Part shown: one piece after another, positions 22,015 to 34,139 of the stretch
Layout of the letters: each line of letters opens with the position of its first letter
Position numbering within the stretch: position 1 is the first letter of the stretch
NCBI GenBank assembly: GCA_030522415.1
Contig: CM060126.1
Location: 4,013,333-4,077,332 of the forward strand
DNA: 64,000 nt
Direction of reading: 5' to 3'
DNA from: Channallabes apus
Lineage: Eukaryota; Chordata; Actinopteri; Siluriformes; Clariidae
The notes under the pieces: model-generated
Database searches by the model: none
Seen by the model: the letters and a program-made list of their open reading frames with translations, nothing else
Told to the model about the DNA's origin: nothing
Position numbers and translations under genes: made by a program

Positions 22015-22775
22015 CTTGACAAATTTGGTGAAAATTTGGAGAGGTGGAGGTACGCTCTGGAAAGCAGTGGAATGAATGTTAGCCGCAGCAAGACGGAATA
22101 CATGAGTGTGAATGAGAGCGACCCAAGTTGAACGGTGAGGCTACAGGGAGCTGAGGTAAAGAAGGTGCAGGACTTTAAAGTACTTAGGGTCAACATTCCA
22201 GAGCACCGGAGAGTGTGGAAAGGAGGTGAAGAGGCGTGTGCAGGCAGGTTGGAATGGGTGGAGAAAAGTGTCAGGTGTGTTGTGTGATAAAAGAGTAACA
22301 GCAGGAATGAAAGGAAAGGTGTACAGGACAGTGGTGAGACCAGCGATGCTCTACGGCTTAGAGACAGTGGCACTGGAGAAAAGACAGGAGGCAGAGCTGG
22401 AGGTAGCAAAGCTGAAGATGTTGAGGTTCTCTTTGGGAGTGACAAGGATGGATAGGATCGAGAATGAGTTCAGAGGGACAACCCATGTTAGATGTTTGGA
22501 GATAAAGTCAGAGAGGCCAGATTGAGGTGGGTTGGACATGTTCAGAGGAGAGAGTGTGAATATATCGGTAGAAGGATGCTGAGGTTGGAACTGCCAGGCA
22601 GGAGGTCTAGAGGAAGACCAAAGAGGAGATTCATGGATGCAGTGAGAGAGGACATGAAGTTAGTTGGTGTGAGAGAAGAGGATGCAGAGGATAGGGTTAG
22701 ATGGAGGCAGATGATTCGCTGTGGCGACCCCTGAAAGGGAACAGCCGAAAGACAAAGAAGAAGAAGAAACCCTGT
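22015..22775 (+). pseudogene. RTE-type LINE, C-terminal reverse transcriptase fragment
   Basis: Across two frames it reads ENLERWRYALES, KVYRTVVRPAMLYGLETVAL and RGRPKRRFMDAVREDMKLVG, ending GVREEDAEDRVRWRQMIRCG. The 3' end GTGGCGACCCCTGAAAGGGA continues into an (AAG)n tail. A longer copy lies at 56845-57768 on the other strand. A 5' truncation and a simple-repeat tail fit the RTE group. Confidence 0.8.
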
Positions 22776-23124
22776 AATAAAGAAGTGAAAAAAATGTCCA
22801 TACTTTTTATTTTGTGTTCTTTCACAATACAATGATCAGTAAATACAGTAAATAAACATATGCAGCTAATTCAGGTCATTAAGACACAATAAACAATACA
22901 ACAGTCACCGCCATCAAAACACAAGTTTAGCAATAGCAGTGAGCTACTTGATGTGGACATCATGTTCCTCACAGAAATTCTGAATCCCTCCTTTTTTTCA
23001 GTCAGCATACAAGCTCTAGTGGTAGTTTATTTATTTTTTTGTTAATTTATTTTTTTGTTACTGAAAACGCGAAATATCTACCATCCAGAACTGCACTAAC
23101 AGTGATTTATGGTGTAATCATGTT
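22776..23124. other. Intergenic, nothing recognised
   Basis: AT-rich DNA without recognised repeat ends or exons, except a short repeat of TTATTTATTTTTTTGTTA near 23030-23060. Confidence 0.4.
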
Positions 23125-23395
23125 TTGTCGATATCTGACAAAACATGAGAATGGTTTCAGAAAAGGGAGAAATCCTATGGACCCATCTTTATGCTTAGAG
23201 CAATAGATAAGGAAAACACAAACTAATAATAATATTATAGTAACTGTCTTTTTTGATAGTATAGAGGCATATAATATGATGTGGAGTGAAGCATTGTTAA
23301 TTAAACTTTATAAATTAGTATTAAGAGAGGAATGTTCAGGTGGAAATATAATATATGTAAAGATGTCTATCAATGCAAGCAAGTCTCATTTGGTC
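23125..23395 (+). pseudogene. Non-LTR reverse transcriptase fragment (second LINE type)
   Basis: FRKGRNPMDPIFMLRAIDKE and, after a frame break, FDSIEAYNMMWSEALLIKLYK resemble RT blocks 2-3 of an I/Nimb-like LINE (FDIEKAYDM.W). It stops where L2 endonuclease sequence begins. Only about 270 bp remain. Confidence 0.45.
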
Positions 23396-25930
23396 AGTAC
23401 CTGTCTTTTGAATATCTAGGGATTTTGCTGAAAGGTGCCCCACGCATTCTGTTTATCATTATTTACAGACCTCCAAAATATTCTCCAAACTTTATTGAAG
23501 AGTTTACAGAACTGCTATCAATGATTTCCTCAGAGTTTGACTGTTTTGCCATAACAGGGGACTTTAATCATTTCTTTTGTAATATTGATTTCTACATTAT
23601 CAATGTGAATATTAGTGTTTTAAACACGTTTGACCTGATTCAGCATGTGCACGGGCCCACACATAATCGTGGACACACTTTAGACTTACTCATCAGTAAG
23701 GGTCTAAACATCTCATCCATTATTATAAAGGACGTAGCACTATCTGATCATTTCTGTATTTTCTTTGATATATTGAACTCTGTTACCATTGAACCTAGAT
23801 CTGTGTCTGTCAGAAAAAGCTGCATCAATGAGAATACAAGTGCACTATTTATGAAGGCTATATCTTCAACGCCAAGTATTTCTGCAGACTCTGTTGATCT
23901 TTTCCTTGATTCCTTTTACTCAAACGTTAAGAATGTTATTGATGGTATTGCTCCGGAAAAGTTGTGAAAGGCGGGCAGATAGAAATCATCATGGAGAACA
24001 TCAACAGCAGTTCAGAATATAAAAAGACAATGCCGAAAAGTATGTGGCGAAAGACGAAACTTAAAATTCACTATAGCATCTATAGTGCTTCCAAAGCCTT
24101 TGTGCTTTCAGTGTGGAACCAGCCACAGCTAAACAGACCTTTTTCTCAAACATTCTAAACAGCAACATAAACAACACACGCACTCCTTTTACTACTGTTG
24201 AGAGACTGACAAACCCACCAAGTCAGATCCCCATTGAAATGCTCTCCGACAGCAAATGCATTGAGTTTGCTTCCTTTTTCTCTGAAAAAATCATTAATAT
24301 TAGCACATCAAGTTGTGCAGAGATCAGAAAAACTCAAACACAACCTCACAAAACAGTTACTATGTCTGTCTTTCAAGCAATTGATAGCAAAATCTTGAAA
24401 GAAACAGTACAACACCTCAAATCATCAACCTGCGACCTTGACACACTTCCTACATCTTTTCTCAAAAGTGTTTTAAACTGTTTGGAAACAGATCTATTAC
24501 AAGTGGTGAACACCTCACTTCTCTCTGGGACTTTTCCAAACTCTCTGAAAACTGCAGTTGTATGCCACTTCTAAAAAAGAATACTCTTGATAACTCCGTA
24601 TTAAATAACTACAGACCAATATCAAATCTTCCCTTTTTAGGCAAGATTATTGAAAATGTTGTTTTTCATCAGCTGAACAACCACTTAAACGCAAATGGAT
24701 ACCTTGACAGTTTTCAATCTGGTTTCCGAGCACATCACAGTACAGAGACAGCGCTCATAAAGATAATAAATGATATTCGTTTAAATTCTGACTCCGGCAA
24801 AATATCAGTGTTGGTACTGCTAGATCTTAGCGCTGCGTTTGACACTGTCGATCATAACATATTAATAGAAAGACTGGAAAACTGGGTCGGGCTTTCTGGG
24901 ATGGTACTCAAATGGTTCAGGTCATACTGAGAAGGGAGAGGTTATTATGTGGGTATAGGAGAGCACAAGTCTAAGTGGACGTCCATGACATGCGGAGTCC
25001 CACAAGGCTCAATTCTTGCACCTCTCCTGTTTAGCCTGTATATGCTCTCACTAAGTCAAATAATGAGAAAAAACAAATTGCCTATCACAGCTAGGCTGAT
25101 GATACCCAGCTTTACCTAGCCTTATCTCCAAATGACTACAGCCCCATAGACTCCCTCTGCAAATGCCTTGATGAAATTAACAGTTGGATGTGCCAGAATT
25201 TTCTTCAATTAAACAAAGAGAAAACTGAAATCATTGTATTTGGAAACAAAGATGAAGCTCTGAAGGTGAATGCATACCTTCACTCTAGGGGTCAGATAAC
25301 TAAAAATCTAGTCAACACTCTTGGTGTGATTCTGGAGACAGACCTTAGTATCAGTAGTCATGTCAAAGCAGTAACTAAATCAGCATATCATCATCTCAAA
25401 AACATTGCAAGAATTAGATGTTTTGTTTCCAATCAAGACTTGGAGAAACTTGTCCATGCCCTTATCACCAGCAGGGTGGATTATTATAATGGTCTCCTCA
25501 CCGGCCTCCCAAGAAGACCATTAGACAGCTGCAGCTCATCCAGAATGCTGCTGCCAGGATTCTAACTAGAACCAGAAAATCAGATCACATCACACCAGTC
25601 CTCAGGTCCTTACACTGGCTTCCTGTAACATTTAGGATAGATTTTAAACTACTTTTACTCGCTTATAAATCACTTAATGACCTAGGACCTAAATACATTA
25701 CAGATATGCTCATTGAATATGAACCTAACAGACCACTCAGATCGTTAGGATCGAGTCAGTTAGAAATACCAAGCGTTCACACAAGACAAGGGGAGTCCGC
25801 CTTTAGCTATTGTGCTGCCCGCAGTTGGAACCAGATCCAGAATAGATCAGATGGGCTAAAACACTAGTCACATTTAAAATCTAGACTCAAAACTCATTTG
25901 TTTAGCTGTGCATTTATTCAATGAGCACTG
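23396..25930 (+). pseudogene. L2-clade LINE, multiply frameshifted
   Basis: In order: an endonuclease end (LFIIIYRPPKYSPNFIEEFT, AITGDFNHF, LSDHFCIFFD), a linker with QPTFFSNILNSN, RT (YRPISNLPFLGKIIENVVFH, SGFRAHHSTETALIKIIND, LLDLSAAFDTVDH), a degraded YADDTQLYL-like box near 25095, and the C-terminus (NTLGVILETDLSISSHVKAV, ALITSRVDYYNGLLTG). Five or more frames are needed to read it, with stops, so it is inactive. The 3' tail near 25900 lacks the repeat tail seen in the copy at 49338-50511. Confidence 0.85.
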
Positions 25931-26234
25931 AGCTACGTCCAAATCGACTGCATTATTTTAAGTTTATCTAATATGTTAAACTGTTTTATTTATTTATTTT
26001 TATTTTATTTTAAAAGATGTTAAAGGTGTTTACAATGAGGCAGACAGTGTGTCTATAAGGGATATTTACACAAGGTTAATAAGATATTAATAAGTATTGG
26101 ATTATGGCTGTGTGGTGTATGAAGGGTATTTAATTTTCATTCAGGGCACCTCCAGTACCTAAAATACAGGTGGAAATAGGAGAAATGCCTTTATAGATGT
26201 GAAGGTTACAATTATCAGCAAACTACTGGGTGGA
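25931..26234. other. Intergenic, AT-rich
   Basis: A run of TTTATTTATTTTTATTTTAT and unremarkable sequence. No exon or repeat end was recognised. Confidence 0.4.
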
Positions 26235-26562
26235 TTTACTCACCTCACCGTCTATACCGCTTTATCCTGTATTCAGGATTACGGGAGGCCTGGAGGCTAT
26301 CCCAGGAGACTTAGGGCACGAGGCTGGGTACACCCTAGACAGGGTGCCAATTCATTGCAGGGCACACACACATACACTATGGGCAATTTGGGAATGCCAA
26401 TTAGCCTAATCTGCATGTGTTTGGAATGCGAGAGGAAGCTAGAGGACCCAGAGGAAACCGACCAAGTACGAGGAGAACATGCAAACTCCATGCACACAGA
26501 GAAATCAAACCCAGACCCTGGAGGCGCAAGGCGACAGTGCTAACAACTAAGCACCAAAACTG
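26235..26562 (-). mobile_element. tRNA-derived SINE, nearly full length
   Basis: On the minus strand it starts at the tRNA-like head near 26560 (TTAGCACTGTCGCCTTGCGCC, then the B-box-like GGGTTTGATTTC), passes through TGCATGGAGTTTGCATGTTC and ends near 26240 with GATAAAGCGGTATAGACGG. Other copies are at 37311, 39561, 49115/50512 and 55165. Confidence 0.8.
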
Positions 26563-26564
26563 GG

Positions 26565-27003
26565 GTTGTCAAAACTATGAAACATATGGAATTAGATAAT
26601 TATGCAACAACAACAACAACAACAAAGTTATATTAAGACATGAAGATTGGCTGTTCTGAAACAGTTCTTGCAAGAACAGTATTGTGTGTCGAGTGCGTTT
26701 GTAAAACCCATCGAGCTCCATGATGGAACTGTCTCTCATGAAGACCTTCCCAGGAAATCAAGACCAAAACTGACCTCTGCTGCAGAGGAGACGTTCATTT
26801 AGAGTCACCAGCCTCAGAAATTACCAATTAACAACCAGCACCTCAGATTAAAGCCGTTATGAAGCTTTACAGAGCAGAAGTAGCAGATAAACATCTCAAT
26901 ATCAACTGTTCAAAGGAACTGTTTGAACAGAGTAGAAAGGACTAAAAATCAGGACCGACCATGAAGTTAGAAAGTGATTCCAAACTTTTGAGTGGTAGTG
27001 TAC
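26565..27003 (+). mobile_element. Degenerate Tc1/mariner-like element (copy 1)
   Basis: It shares long similarity with 59060-59556: GTTCTTGCAAGAACAGTATT, AACTGTCTCTCATGAAG, AGAGCAGAAGTAGCAGA and a right end CAAACTTTTGAGTGGTAGTG. Remnants of a Tc1 N-terminal domain (SISTVQRR-like) are better visible in the other copy. The left terminal repeat is incomplete here. Confidence 0.65.
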
Positions 27004-27069
27004 ATAAGCAAATGACAAAATGGTTCAAGAACATGCAAAAAAATTTTTTTGTTTTTTTAATCTAAGCAC

Positions 27070-27290
27070 ATCACTCTAATGCTCTCACTCATTCTTTATA
27101 ACACTTTTCCTGTGCAGGCTTGCTGGAGGGCTGGAGCCCATCCCAGGGGACTCACAACATGAAGTGGGGCACACTCAGGAAAGGTTGCCAGTCATTCACA
27201 GGGCACAAGCACACACATACTCACACTTTCACTCACACACTAAAGGAAATCAGGAAACACCAATTACCCTAATCTGCAATTTGGAAATAC
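27070..27290 (-). mobile_element. SINE fragment
   Basis: The 3' half of the same SINE family appears on the minus strand (..AGGGTAATTGGTGTTTCC.. to ..AAGTGTTATAAAGAATGAG). The tRNA-like head is missing. It abuts the last exon of the Pim-like gene. Confidence 0.6.
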
Positions 27291-27293
27291 AGC

Positions 27294-29826
27294 TTAATGA
27301 AAATACTTTAGTACCTTCTTGAAGCATTCATGATTGAGGATTTCCTTAAACGTTGGCAGGTTGTTATCATCCTCGCACTGTAAAATCAGCTGGCGGCACT
27401 CTGTTGAGTTGCAAATGAAAATTTACAAACACAAATTAAGTGTTGACAAAATTGACAGCTATTCTATTTGACTAAAAGTGATATTTTTGTATTTTCTCAC
27501 CTTCAGACACATCATAATGAAAGTCTGGATTTGTGTGAGGAGTCATTACATTGGGAAAATGCAATAACGCGTACAGGAGCCTACCCAGGAGAGGGATATC
27601 CTCATTTCCTGAATGAGAATGAAAGGAAACGAAGGAAGGAGCAGCCACATTACAAAAAAATATTTCCACTGGATTCTCTCTGATTGTATCCTGTTTATTC
27701 TGAACTCACTTTCATTGGGCTCAATCATCTTGGCGCAGCCGAAGTCGATCAATGTCACCTTGAACGTTTTGGTGTTGATGAGAACATTGTCAAGCTTTAT
27801 GTCATTGTGGGAAACTCCCCGATTAGAGCAGTATTGACAAATCACTACAATTTGCTTAAAAGTGTCTAAAGACTGTGGTTTAGACACTGGACCCTTCGAT
27901 TCATAATATTGTTGGAGGTTCATGCAGTGGGCAGGGTGCTCCATCACCAAGATATAAGAAGTTGACAGATCCAACCAGTCCAGCATCTTCACCACATTAG
28001 CACAGACAGGTGGCTCGGACAATATCATCATTATTCCTATCTCCAGAAGAATTCTGTCTTTATGTCCTGGCTAAAATTACAAACACAATAACTTAGAGTT
28101 AGAATGGATCAGTTCTACTGTTATTTCCACTTTTTTGCTTCTCTTTGAAATCTTAAAACCAAAATAAATTTACTTACAATTTTGATGAAATCGATGTTCC
28201 TTAGTTTGTCCAAAAATTTAATGGCAACCTGTTCACATAGACAAAACAGAATGAGTCAGTTCTTTTATATCAATTAACATAGATAGCAAGTATTTTCTTC
28301 TGAGCAATAAAAATTGTCCTGCAAAAATGACAATAATTAATAACATAACCTACTGAGTATGTGATTAATTAATGTTATTTAAAGATCAACTGAATTAAGT
28401 ATTTAATAAGTAATAGTGAAGCACAGACACAAATGTAAAAAAAAAAAAAAAAAGAAAAGATATCTAAGCACTGTACAGTTCTATTCAAAATTATTGAAAA
28501 AACAAGGCCTGGTTTTAAGAGGAAACATTCAGAGCTATTCATTATTTAAACAAACAGGCCACACCTGGGTGACACTCCAGAAACTGTCAGTCGAATGATT
28601 AAATATTTTGGATGACTTGAAAAACGAGTGGGTTTGAGCAAAAGGTGTCATAGTCTGAGTTGTTAAACACATCTAGATATAAATGCCATAACTAAACCTA
28701 GTTTAGGCAGTTTTAATTAGGCATCTCAGAATCACTCCTAGGAAACGCACTTAAAGTTAATTTAGGACTAAAAAAATATTTCTGGCTCAGAGTAGGACAC
28801 AAAAGTTGTTTGCAAAACTTCCTACTCTTCCTAACGAGGAGTAGGACTGCTCCTGGGAAAGTTTGTGACGTCACTGACACGGAGAGCCGTAAAGTAGGCT
28901 ATGTTACAGTGGGTGTTGTAGTTTTTACAAATTTTTGTACTTTATAAAAGTGAAATGGTGAAATCAGCAACAGATATGTGAAAGCTTTATGCACACAGAC
29001 AAAACTTATAGATGCGTGACTCGGCTGCACGATGTTATGCTAATCAGACTGCTCCAATCACAACTGTTTAAAGTCCCTATAATAGAGCTGTGTAGGACGG
29101 TCATAATTTGATCAAAATGATTTCGAAAAGAAAGCGAAACTGCTGAGAGAATGAGAGAGTTTTTGCTTGCGGAGGAGGCAGTAATATGTAAAGAAATAAT
29201 TCAAGTAAAATTCTGTCCCACTCTTACCTAAAAAGTGAGTGGAGGCAATTTATGAAAGCATCTATGCCACCTGTCAGTTTGAAGCACAAACCACAGAGGA
29301 ATGTGAATCACGGGTATACACCATGTTAAAGTAATGAAGGGCTGCTTTAAACAAAGAATCTCAAATAAACAGTTGTGTACAATAATGTAATATAAATATA
29401 TAAAAAGTATATATAAATATGACTATTTTAATGTGTGTGCCATGCCCACAACTCAATAAATGCTGTTTGTTTTTTGTTGATTTCACACCTATGCCAAGTT
29501 GTAGTGCGGACTGGATATTCCGCTGTGGCGACCACTTGTCGGGAGCAGCCGAAAGACCAACAACAACAACAACACCCGCAGTGGGAAATGTACGAATCTG
29601 CAGATTCATGGTGCTGTTGGACCAAAGTTTAATTTATTATTTCCGACACTGACGGTTGTATCGCTGTTTTAAAACTGCATCTTCGCTGTTACTAAAAAAA
29701 AACTAAACTGTACAATATCAATCATCTGTGGACACAGCATATGACGCGTTCATTAATGGACCAGTTACATATAGACCAGTATAAACCACACGCGATCAAA
29801 AAAAAAAAATTTAAATAAATAAATAA

Positions 29827-29896
<70 letters not shown>

Positions 29897-30377
29897 TATA
29901 AAAATATATTCCGATTTTGTCCAAACATGTCATTTATGAGCAACCAACACCATTTCCTCACTAACACATTGGACACCTCTGGAGCTCTCTGACATTTTGA
30001 TTGAGGTGGGGGAGATTTCCTATTTTAAGAATGTTGAGAAATAGCACTTACTTCTACTCCTAAAAGTAGGACAAAAATTGCATCACTATGAGAATTTTTG
30101 GCTTATCATGTTTCATCTTACTGTATATAGTACGTTTTCTGTGAAAAGCACAAACAAAAAGGTTGGCCTTGCTTTTCCAATACATTTAGAAGAAACTGTA
30201 ATTAATAAGCCTCCTGATGGTATCTCATGATAGAAGAATGATAAAATGTGGGATTGATTAATACTACTGTATGTAATTAAATTGACTTATTACTGGTTCT
30301 CCATTGCTGTTGACTGCTGCATAGACAATGCCAAAGACTCCTTGCCCCAGCTTTTTCTCAAGAGTGTACCTTTCTGC
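27294..30377 (-). CDS. Pim-like serine/threonine kinase, 5' end not found, activation segment missing
   Basis: Five exons with GT-AG borders join in frame: 30377-30294, 28228-28178, 28070-27710, 27608-27501 and 27400-27294, ending in TAA (236 codons). Exon 1 has the glycine loop (LGQGVFGIVYAAV). Exon 2 has VAIKFLDKL with the ATP-binding Lys. Exon 3 has YILVMEHPAHCMNLQQY (hinge), the catalytic loop HNDIKLDNVLIN and IDFGCAKM. Exons 4-5 match the C-lobe (LLGRLLYALLHFP, ECRQLILQCEDDN, EILNHECFKK). HRD is HND but the catalytic Asp is kept. Between DFG and the C-lobe only about 16 residues remain, so the GTxxYxPPE segment is absent. Start codon and upstream exons were not found; the first visible exon lies next to a transposon nest. 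Pim-like genes are expanded in fish; this could be a pseudokinase or a decaying copy. Confidence 0.75.
28440..29299. other. Intron 1 of the Pim-like gene, repeats not classified
   Basis: A poly-A run (28438-28453) starts a possible retroposed or DNA-element fragment through 28620. The following part has TCCTAGGA-type and GAGTAGGAC-type motifs that recur inverted near 30045-30070 and again in 40980-41645, suggesting one more MITE family. No exon was seen. Confidence 0.35.
29490..29575 (+). repeat. RTE-related 3' tail with (CAA)n
   Basis: ATGCCAAGTTGTAGTGCGGA, CGCTGTGGCGACC and GGAGCAGCCGAAAGACC end in (AAC)n. The same tail ends the copy at 62312-62490, and a related tail ends the RTE at 22775. 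It lies in an intron of the kinase gene. Confidence 0.7.
29829..29894. repeat. (TA)n microsatellite
   Basis: About 30 TA units in intron 1 of the Pim-like gene. Simple repeat. Confidence 0.95.
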
Positions 30378-30769
30378 CTGTTATAGAAGCACATACAAAC
30401 AGCCACACACACACACACATCTTGTCATCTGTTACAATAAAAGTGAGATACAGTGGAACCTCGGATTACGAGTAACGTGGTTTACGAGTGTTCCGCAAGA
30501 CGGGCAAAGATTTTTAATAAATTTTGACTTGAAAAACGAGTGTTGTCTTAGTTTACGAGCACCGAGCACCATGTGTGTCCACGCACATTACACACACACA
30601 CACACACACACATTAACGGAGAGATCGTTTTTAAAACTGTTTAAAAATTAGCAAGGAACATCGCTAGTCACACTCGTGTGAGCGCATACTAATGGAATCA
30701 CTGCTGTAAAGTAAAACAACAACAAAGAAACAAATTAAACAGCTCCTCACCTTTGAAAACAGTCGTGAC

Positions 30770-31662
30770 AACGGATGTGCACGAGTACTCGATTAATCGA
30801 GTACTCGAATCCATCAGCAACGATCGAGCAGAAAACTGCCGATCGATTCTAAAAATGCATTTTTTTAAATTAAACTACTTTCATGCTTTCTGATTGGTTA
30901 TGCTGTTTTTCTGGCGGGAGTCTGATATTTGATTTGTTACGGCTGTGAGAAGTTGCGGTCTAGAGACAAGACCGGAGCACAGAGCGAAAATGGCTTCTAA
31001 AGCGCGCAGCGATGTCTGGGGGGGGGGGCTTCAGTTGCCGCGGGGGCGGGTTTAACTGAGGGGTTAGGGCGAGAGGGCCCCAGCAAAGACGCAGCAGAGA
31101 TGCAGAGTTTCGAGAAGAAAGGACTCTGAGGGACATACCGGTTTCTCCGCCACGTTTCCAGTTCCCGGGATTCACTCTGCTCCGGCAGCGCTTTAGCAGC
31201 GAGATCACACTTGAGCAGGAGACCGCCCCGAGAACCGTGTGCGAAAAAAAGAGCAGTGGCACAGAGTCGGCCCTCGGGACCGCGTCCCTGTTCCGGAAAC
31301 TCTGCAGCGCCAACAAGGGGGATCCCTTCAGTTGCCGTTGTTTTAAAGTAATGGGAGAAGCGCATCCACTACTTTATGATTGGCACATAGTTCAAGCTCA
31401 CATGAATTTTGTGTAGATAAATATAATTTGTAATATAACATTTACATATTTATGTATCTAGGCTATGTGATTAATTTTATATACAATGCGTCATTAAGCG
31501 CTTTAGCTTCACCTCATGCTGTTATTTCTTTTAAATGTTTACTGTATACTGTGACACAAATGCCCCGCCCCTTGCTTAAACTCCACCCCCAATTAATCGA
31601 GTACTCGTTCTCAAACCTGTGGATTACTCGAAATGAAATATGAACAAAAATGCCCATCCCTA
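30770..31662. mobile_element. hAT-like element nested in the MITE
   Basis: The flanks are GTCGTGAC (30762-30769) and GTCGCGAC (31663-31670), an 8-bp duplication with one change. The left side carries ATTAATCGAGTACTCG and the right ATTAATCGAGTACTCGTTCT, then CCCATCCCTA. A GC-rich core at 30990-31320 contains open frames on the minus strand that look like composition artefacts. Confidence 0.7.
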
Positions 31663-31828
31663 GTCGCGACAGAGCAGAGTTTGTGTGTTTGTTTCCTGAG
31701 AGAAGTATGGCTGTAAAGCCGAGACATATCGTCTCCCCTGTGGGTCTTAGTGCTTGCAGATTTTTTTTGTGTGCGTGTGTGTTTGTGTGTGTGTGCCTGT
31801 GTAAGGCAGAGAGTGTGTGTGTTTGTTT

Positions 31829-31951
31829 GGAAACCTGAGAGAAGGGGGGCTGTAAACGCGAGCGAGTGTGTGTATGTGTGTGTGCTCATTCACTTACACC
31901 AACACACACACACACACACTCGCGTTTACAGCCCCTCTTCTCTCAGGTTTC
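31829..31951. repeat. Near-perfect 33-bp-arm hairpin with CA/TG loop
   Basis: GAAACCTGAGAGAAG and GGGCTGTAAACGCGAG are mirrored by CTCGCGTTTACAGCCCCTC and TTCTCTCAGGTTTC. The loop is GT/CA rich. It is the centre of the palindromic MITE and could extrude as a cruciform. Confidence 0.8.
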
Positions 31952-32253
31952 AAACAAACACACAGCAACTCTTCTCTGCCGTGATTGTTTTCAAAGGTGA
32001 GGAGCTGATTAATTTGGTTTTTGTTGTTGTTGTTTTACTTTATAGCAGTGATTCCGTTAGTATGCGCTCACGCAAGTGTGACTAGCGATGTTCCTTGCTA
32101 ATTTTTAAGCGGTTTTAAAAAAACGGTCTCACTGTTAATGTGTGTGTGTGTGTGTGTGCGCACATTTTACACACACACACAGCGCCTGCTTGCACAAATG
32201 GAAACAATTATCTGTCGGGATTTATTTTTACGTTTTTTAAAGGTAAAGTTCAG

Positions 32254-34139
32254 GGCCCGGTTTCTCGATAACGCACACTATTCGCGCGCTAAGAAGACTC
32301 TTAAGATATATCTTACGTTAAGTGATAACTTTTCTAAGTGTATTCCTCGAACTGTCTCTTAGGAGTCTTCTTAAGTCGCTGCCTCTTACGTCCGACGTTA
32401 CGCGGCGCTGTCTACAGTGAAGGTCCTGAATTAGCGGACATCGGTTGCTCAGGAATCGATTTTTGACTCCTTTTGCATGACAGTGTTAAAAAAGACGGCA
32501 CTTTCTATGCAAATTAAACATGGCACTAAATTCTTTTAATAGTGTTTATTTCGACATGGGTTAACTTAACAATAACATGCCATAATAGACAAATATATAA
32601 ATTAATATTAATTAATTAATTAATTAATATCGCTAATATTTTCATGTAACATGTGGCCGTGAAACGAACCGGGTTTACAATCATAGTTGATGGACAAACA
32701 GCTGATACACTCTTCACCAGCTTCAGAAACAATGTGAAGTGTCAGTTGTTGGGGTTGTATAGCGCACTTATGGAATGAATACGATGAGATGACAGAGTGG
32801 AGGTTTAATACCCCTGTCTCACACGCGGGGCCGTAAGTGCGGTTCATTATGATTCAGCGCGAGTTTTGGTGCCGTGGTTACGTTTCCATTTTACCACGCA
32901 AAAAAAATAAACATGTTTAACATGTGGAAGCTCGCGGACCTTGCAGATCTTTGCGGACCGTCGGGCGGCCACTCGAGGCGGATCACGATGCTTAATACCC
33001 CTCTCTCACCTGCGTGGCCGGACTCATCTCCGTGAGCTGCCGCGATTGCCCACGACGTTCCTTTAACGTTCCGCGAATTTCTGTAAGGTCTGCAAGCTTC
33101 CGCGAGGACCAGCAAAAAATTAAACGTTGAATTTTTCACGCGGAAAGATGAAAACGTAATCACAGCGCAAAGACTCGGGGTGAATCATGATCAAGCCTAC
33201 GGCCACAGCGCGAGCCCGCGCAGGTGAGATAGGGGTATAACACACCGCATCTCACAGTGAGTCAAACCGCATAAGTGAATAGGGGTATTAAACATTACAA
33301 TCACCCAGAAAAATTAATGGATGCGGGGTTTGAATCTCCCATGGTTATTTTCTCATTTAACTAAATCAAATTTCATAAAAATAAAACGTGTCAAAAGAAA
33401 AACCCATAAAGTTATGGATAATGGCTAATGATCAATGAAACATATTTTAAACTAAATGCAGCGAGCAGCTGGACATCGGGACGGGGAGTGTACAGTAAGA
33501 ACGACGCGTTGGTCTGGCACGCGCAGGTCTGAGCAGCTCAAGAAGCTCCATAATCTGTTGCCTTGGAAGGCAAAACTTTTATTTAAATATTTTTTTAATA
33601 ACGACCACGGGGAAAATATGAAAAGGACTGAAGTTTTGTCTAAAGGAAAAATGTACATGACCCACACGGCTCCACGGACCGCTCCGTCTTCAGTTTAACA
33701 CAACACCACGCTGTATCGCTGCCTAATTGTTCGCCACCTGTTTAATATTAATAGTGATTGCCAATTTTAATGCGTTAGTCACATTATGAAATAGGCTAAT
33801 TAAAAGTCACTCTATTAGTTCTGATATCAAATAAAATAAACTTATTAAACAGTCTACAGTATATTCCATCATTAATACGACTTTGATAACGTGCCATAAT
33901 GTGTTTGCATACACCGCTGATTTATAAAGACTGCTGCTCAGTGGCGGCGACTAGCGTCTTGAGCTGAAACTACGCTAAGTATGAGTTAAGGTTGGTCCAG
34001 ACCAACCTTACGAACGTGTGACTTAGCTAGAGATACTTAGCGTAAGAACGTTTCGGGAAATGCACCATAAAGTTAAGAGAGAGGTTAAGGTACAACTTAA
34101 GAACTACTTAGCGATAAGAAGCTTTCGAGAAACCGGGCC
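32254..34139. mobile_element. 1.9-kb DNA transposon with CAG duplication
   Basis: The ends GGCCCGGTTTCTCGA and its complement TCGAGAAACCGGGCC are flanked by CAG (32251-32253 and 34140-34142). The related sequence at 3300-3360 (minus strand) has the uninterrupted site with one CAG. No ORF is recognised; a MITE lies inside. A 3-bp duplication suggests Harbinger or CACTA-type mobilisation. Confidence 0.7.
32809..33286. mobile_element. Harbinger-type MITE containing a second copy of itself
   Basis: The outer ends TACCCCTGTCTCAC and the complementary AGGGGTA are flanked by TTAA/TTAA (or TAA). Inside, 32995-33237 is a second copy with TACCCCTCTCTCACCTG and CAGGTGAGATAGGGGTA, flanked by TAA. It is the same family as 1241-1494. 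It is the innermost of four layers of nested transposons. Confidence 0.7.

Noticed and set aside
22226..22734. Minus-strand Ser/Leu-rich frames opposite the RTE LINE
   Set aside because: Antisense of a recognised reverse transcriptase; the same shadow appears on the plus strand of the copy at 56753-57691.
26597..26622. (CAA)n run considered as an RTE tail
   Set aside because: It lies inside the Tc1-like element shared with 59007-59556 and is a local expansion, not a retroposon end.
30960..31365. Two GC-rich minus-strand frames of about 120 codons
   Set aside because: They lie inside a non-autonomous hAT-like element, overlap in different frames and show no protein motif.
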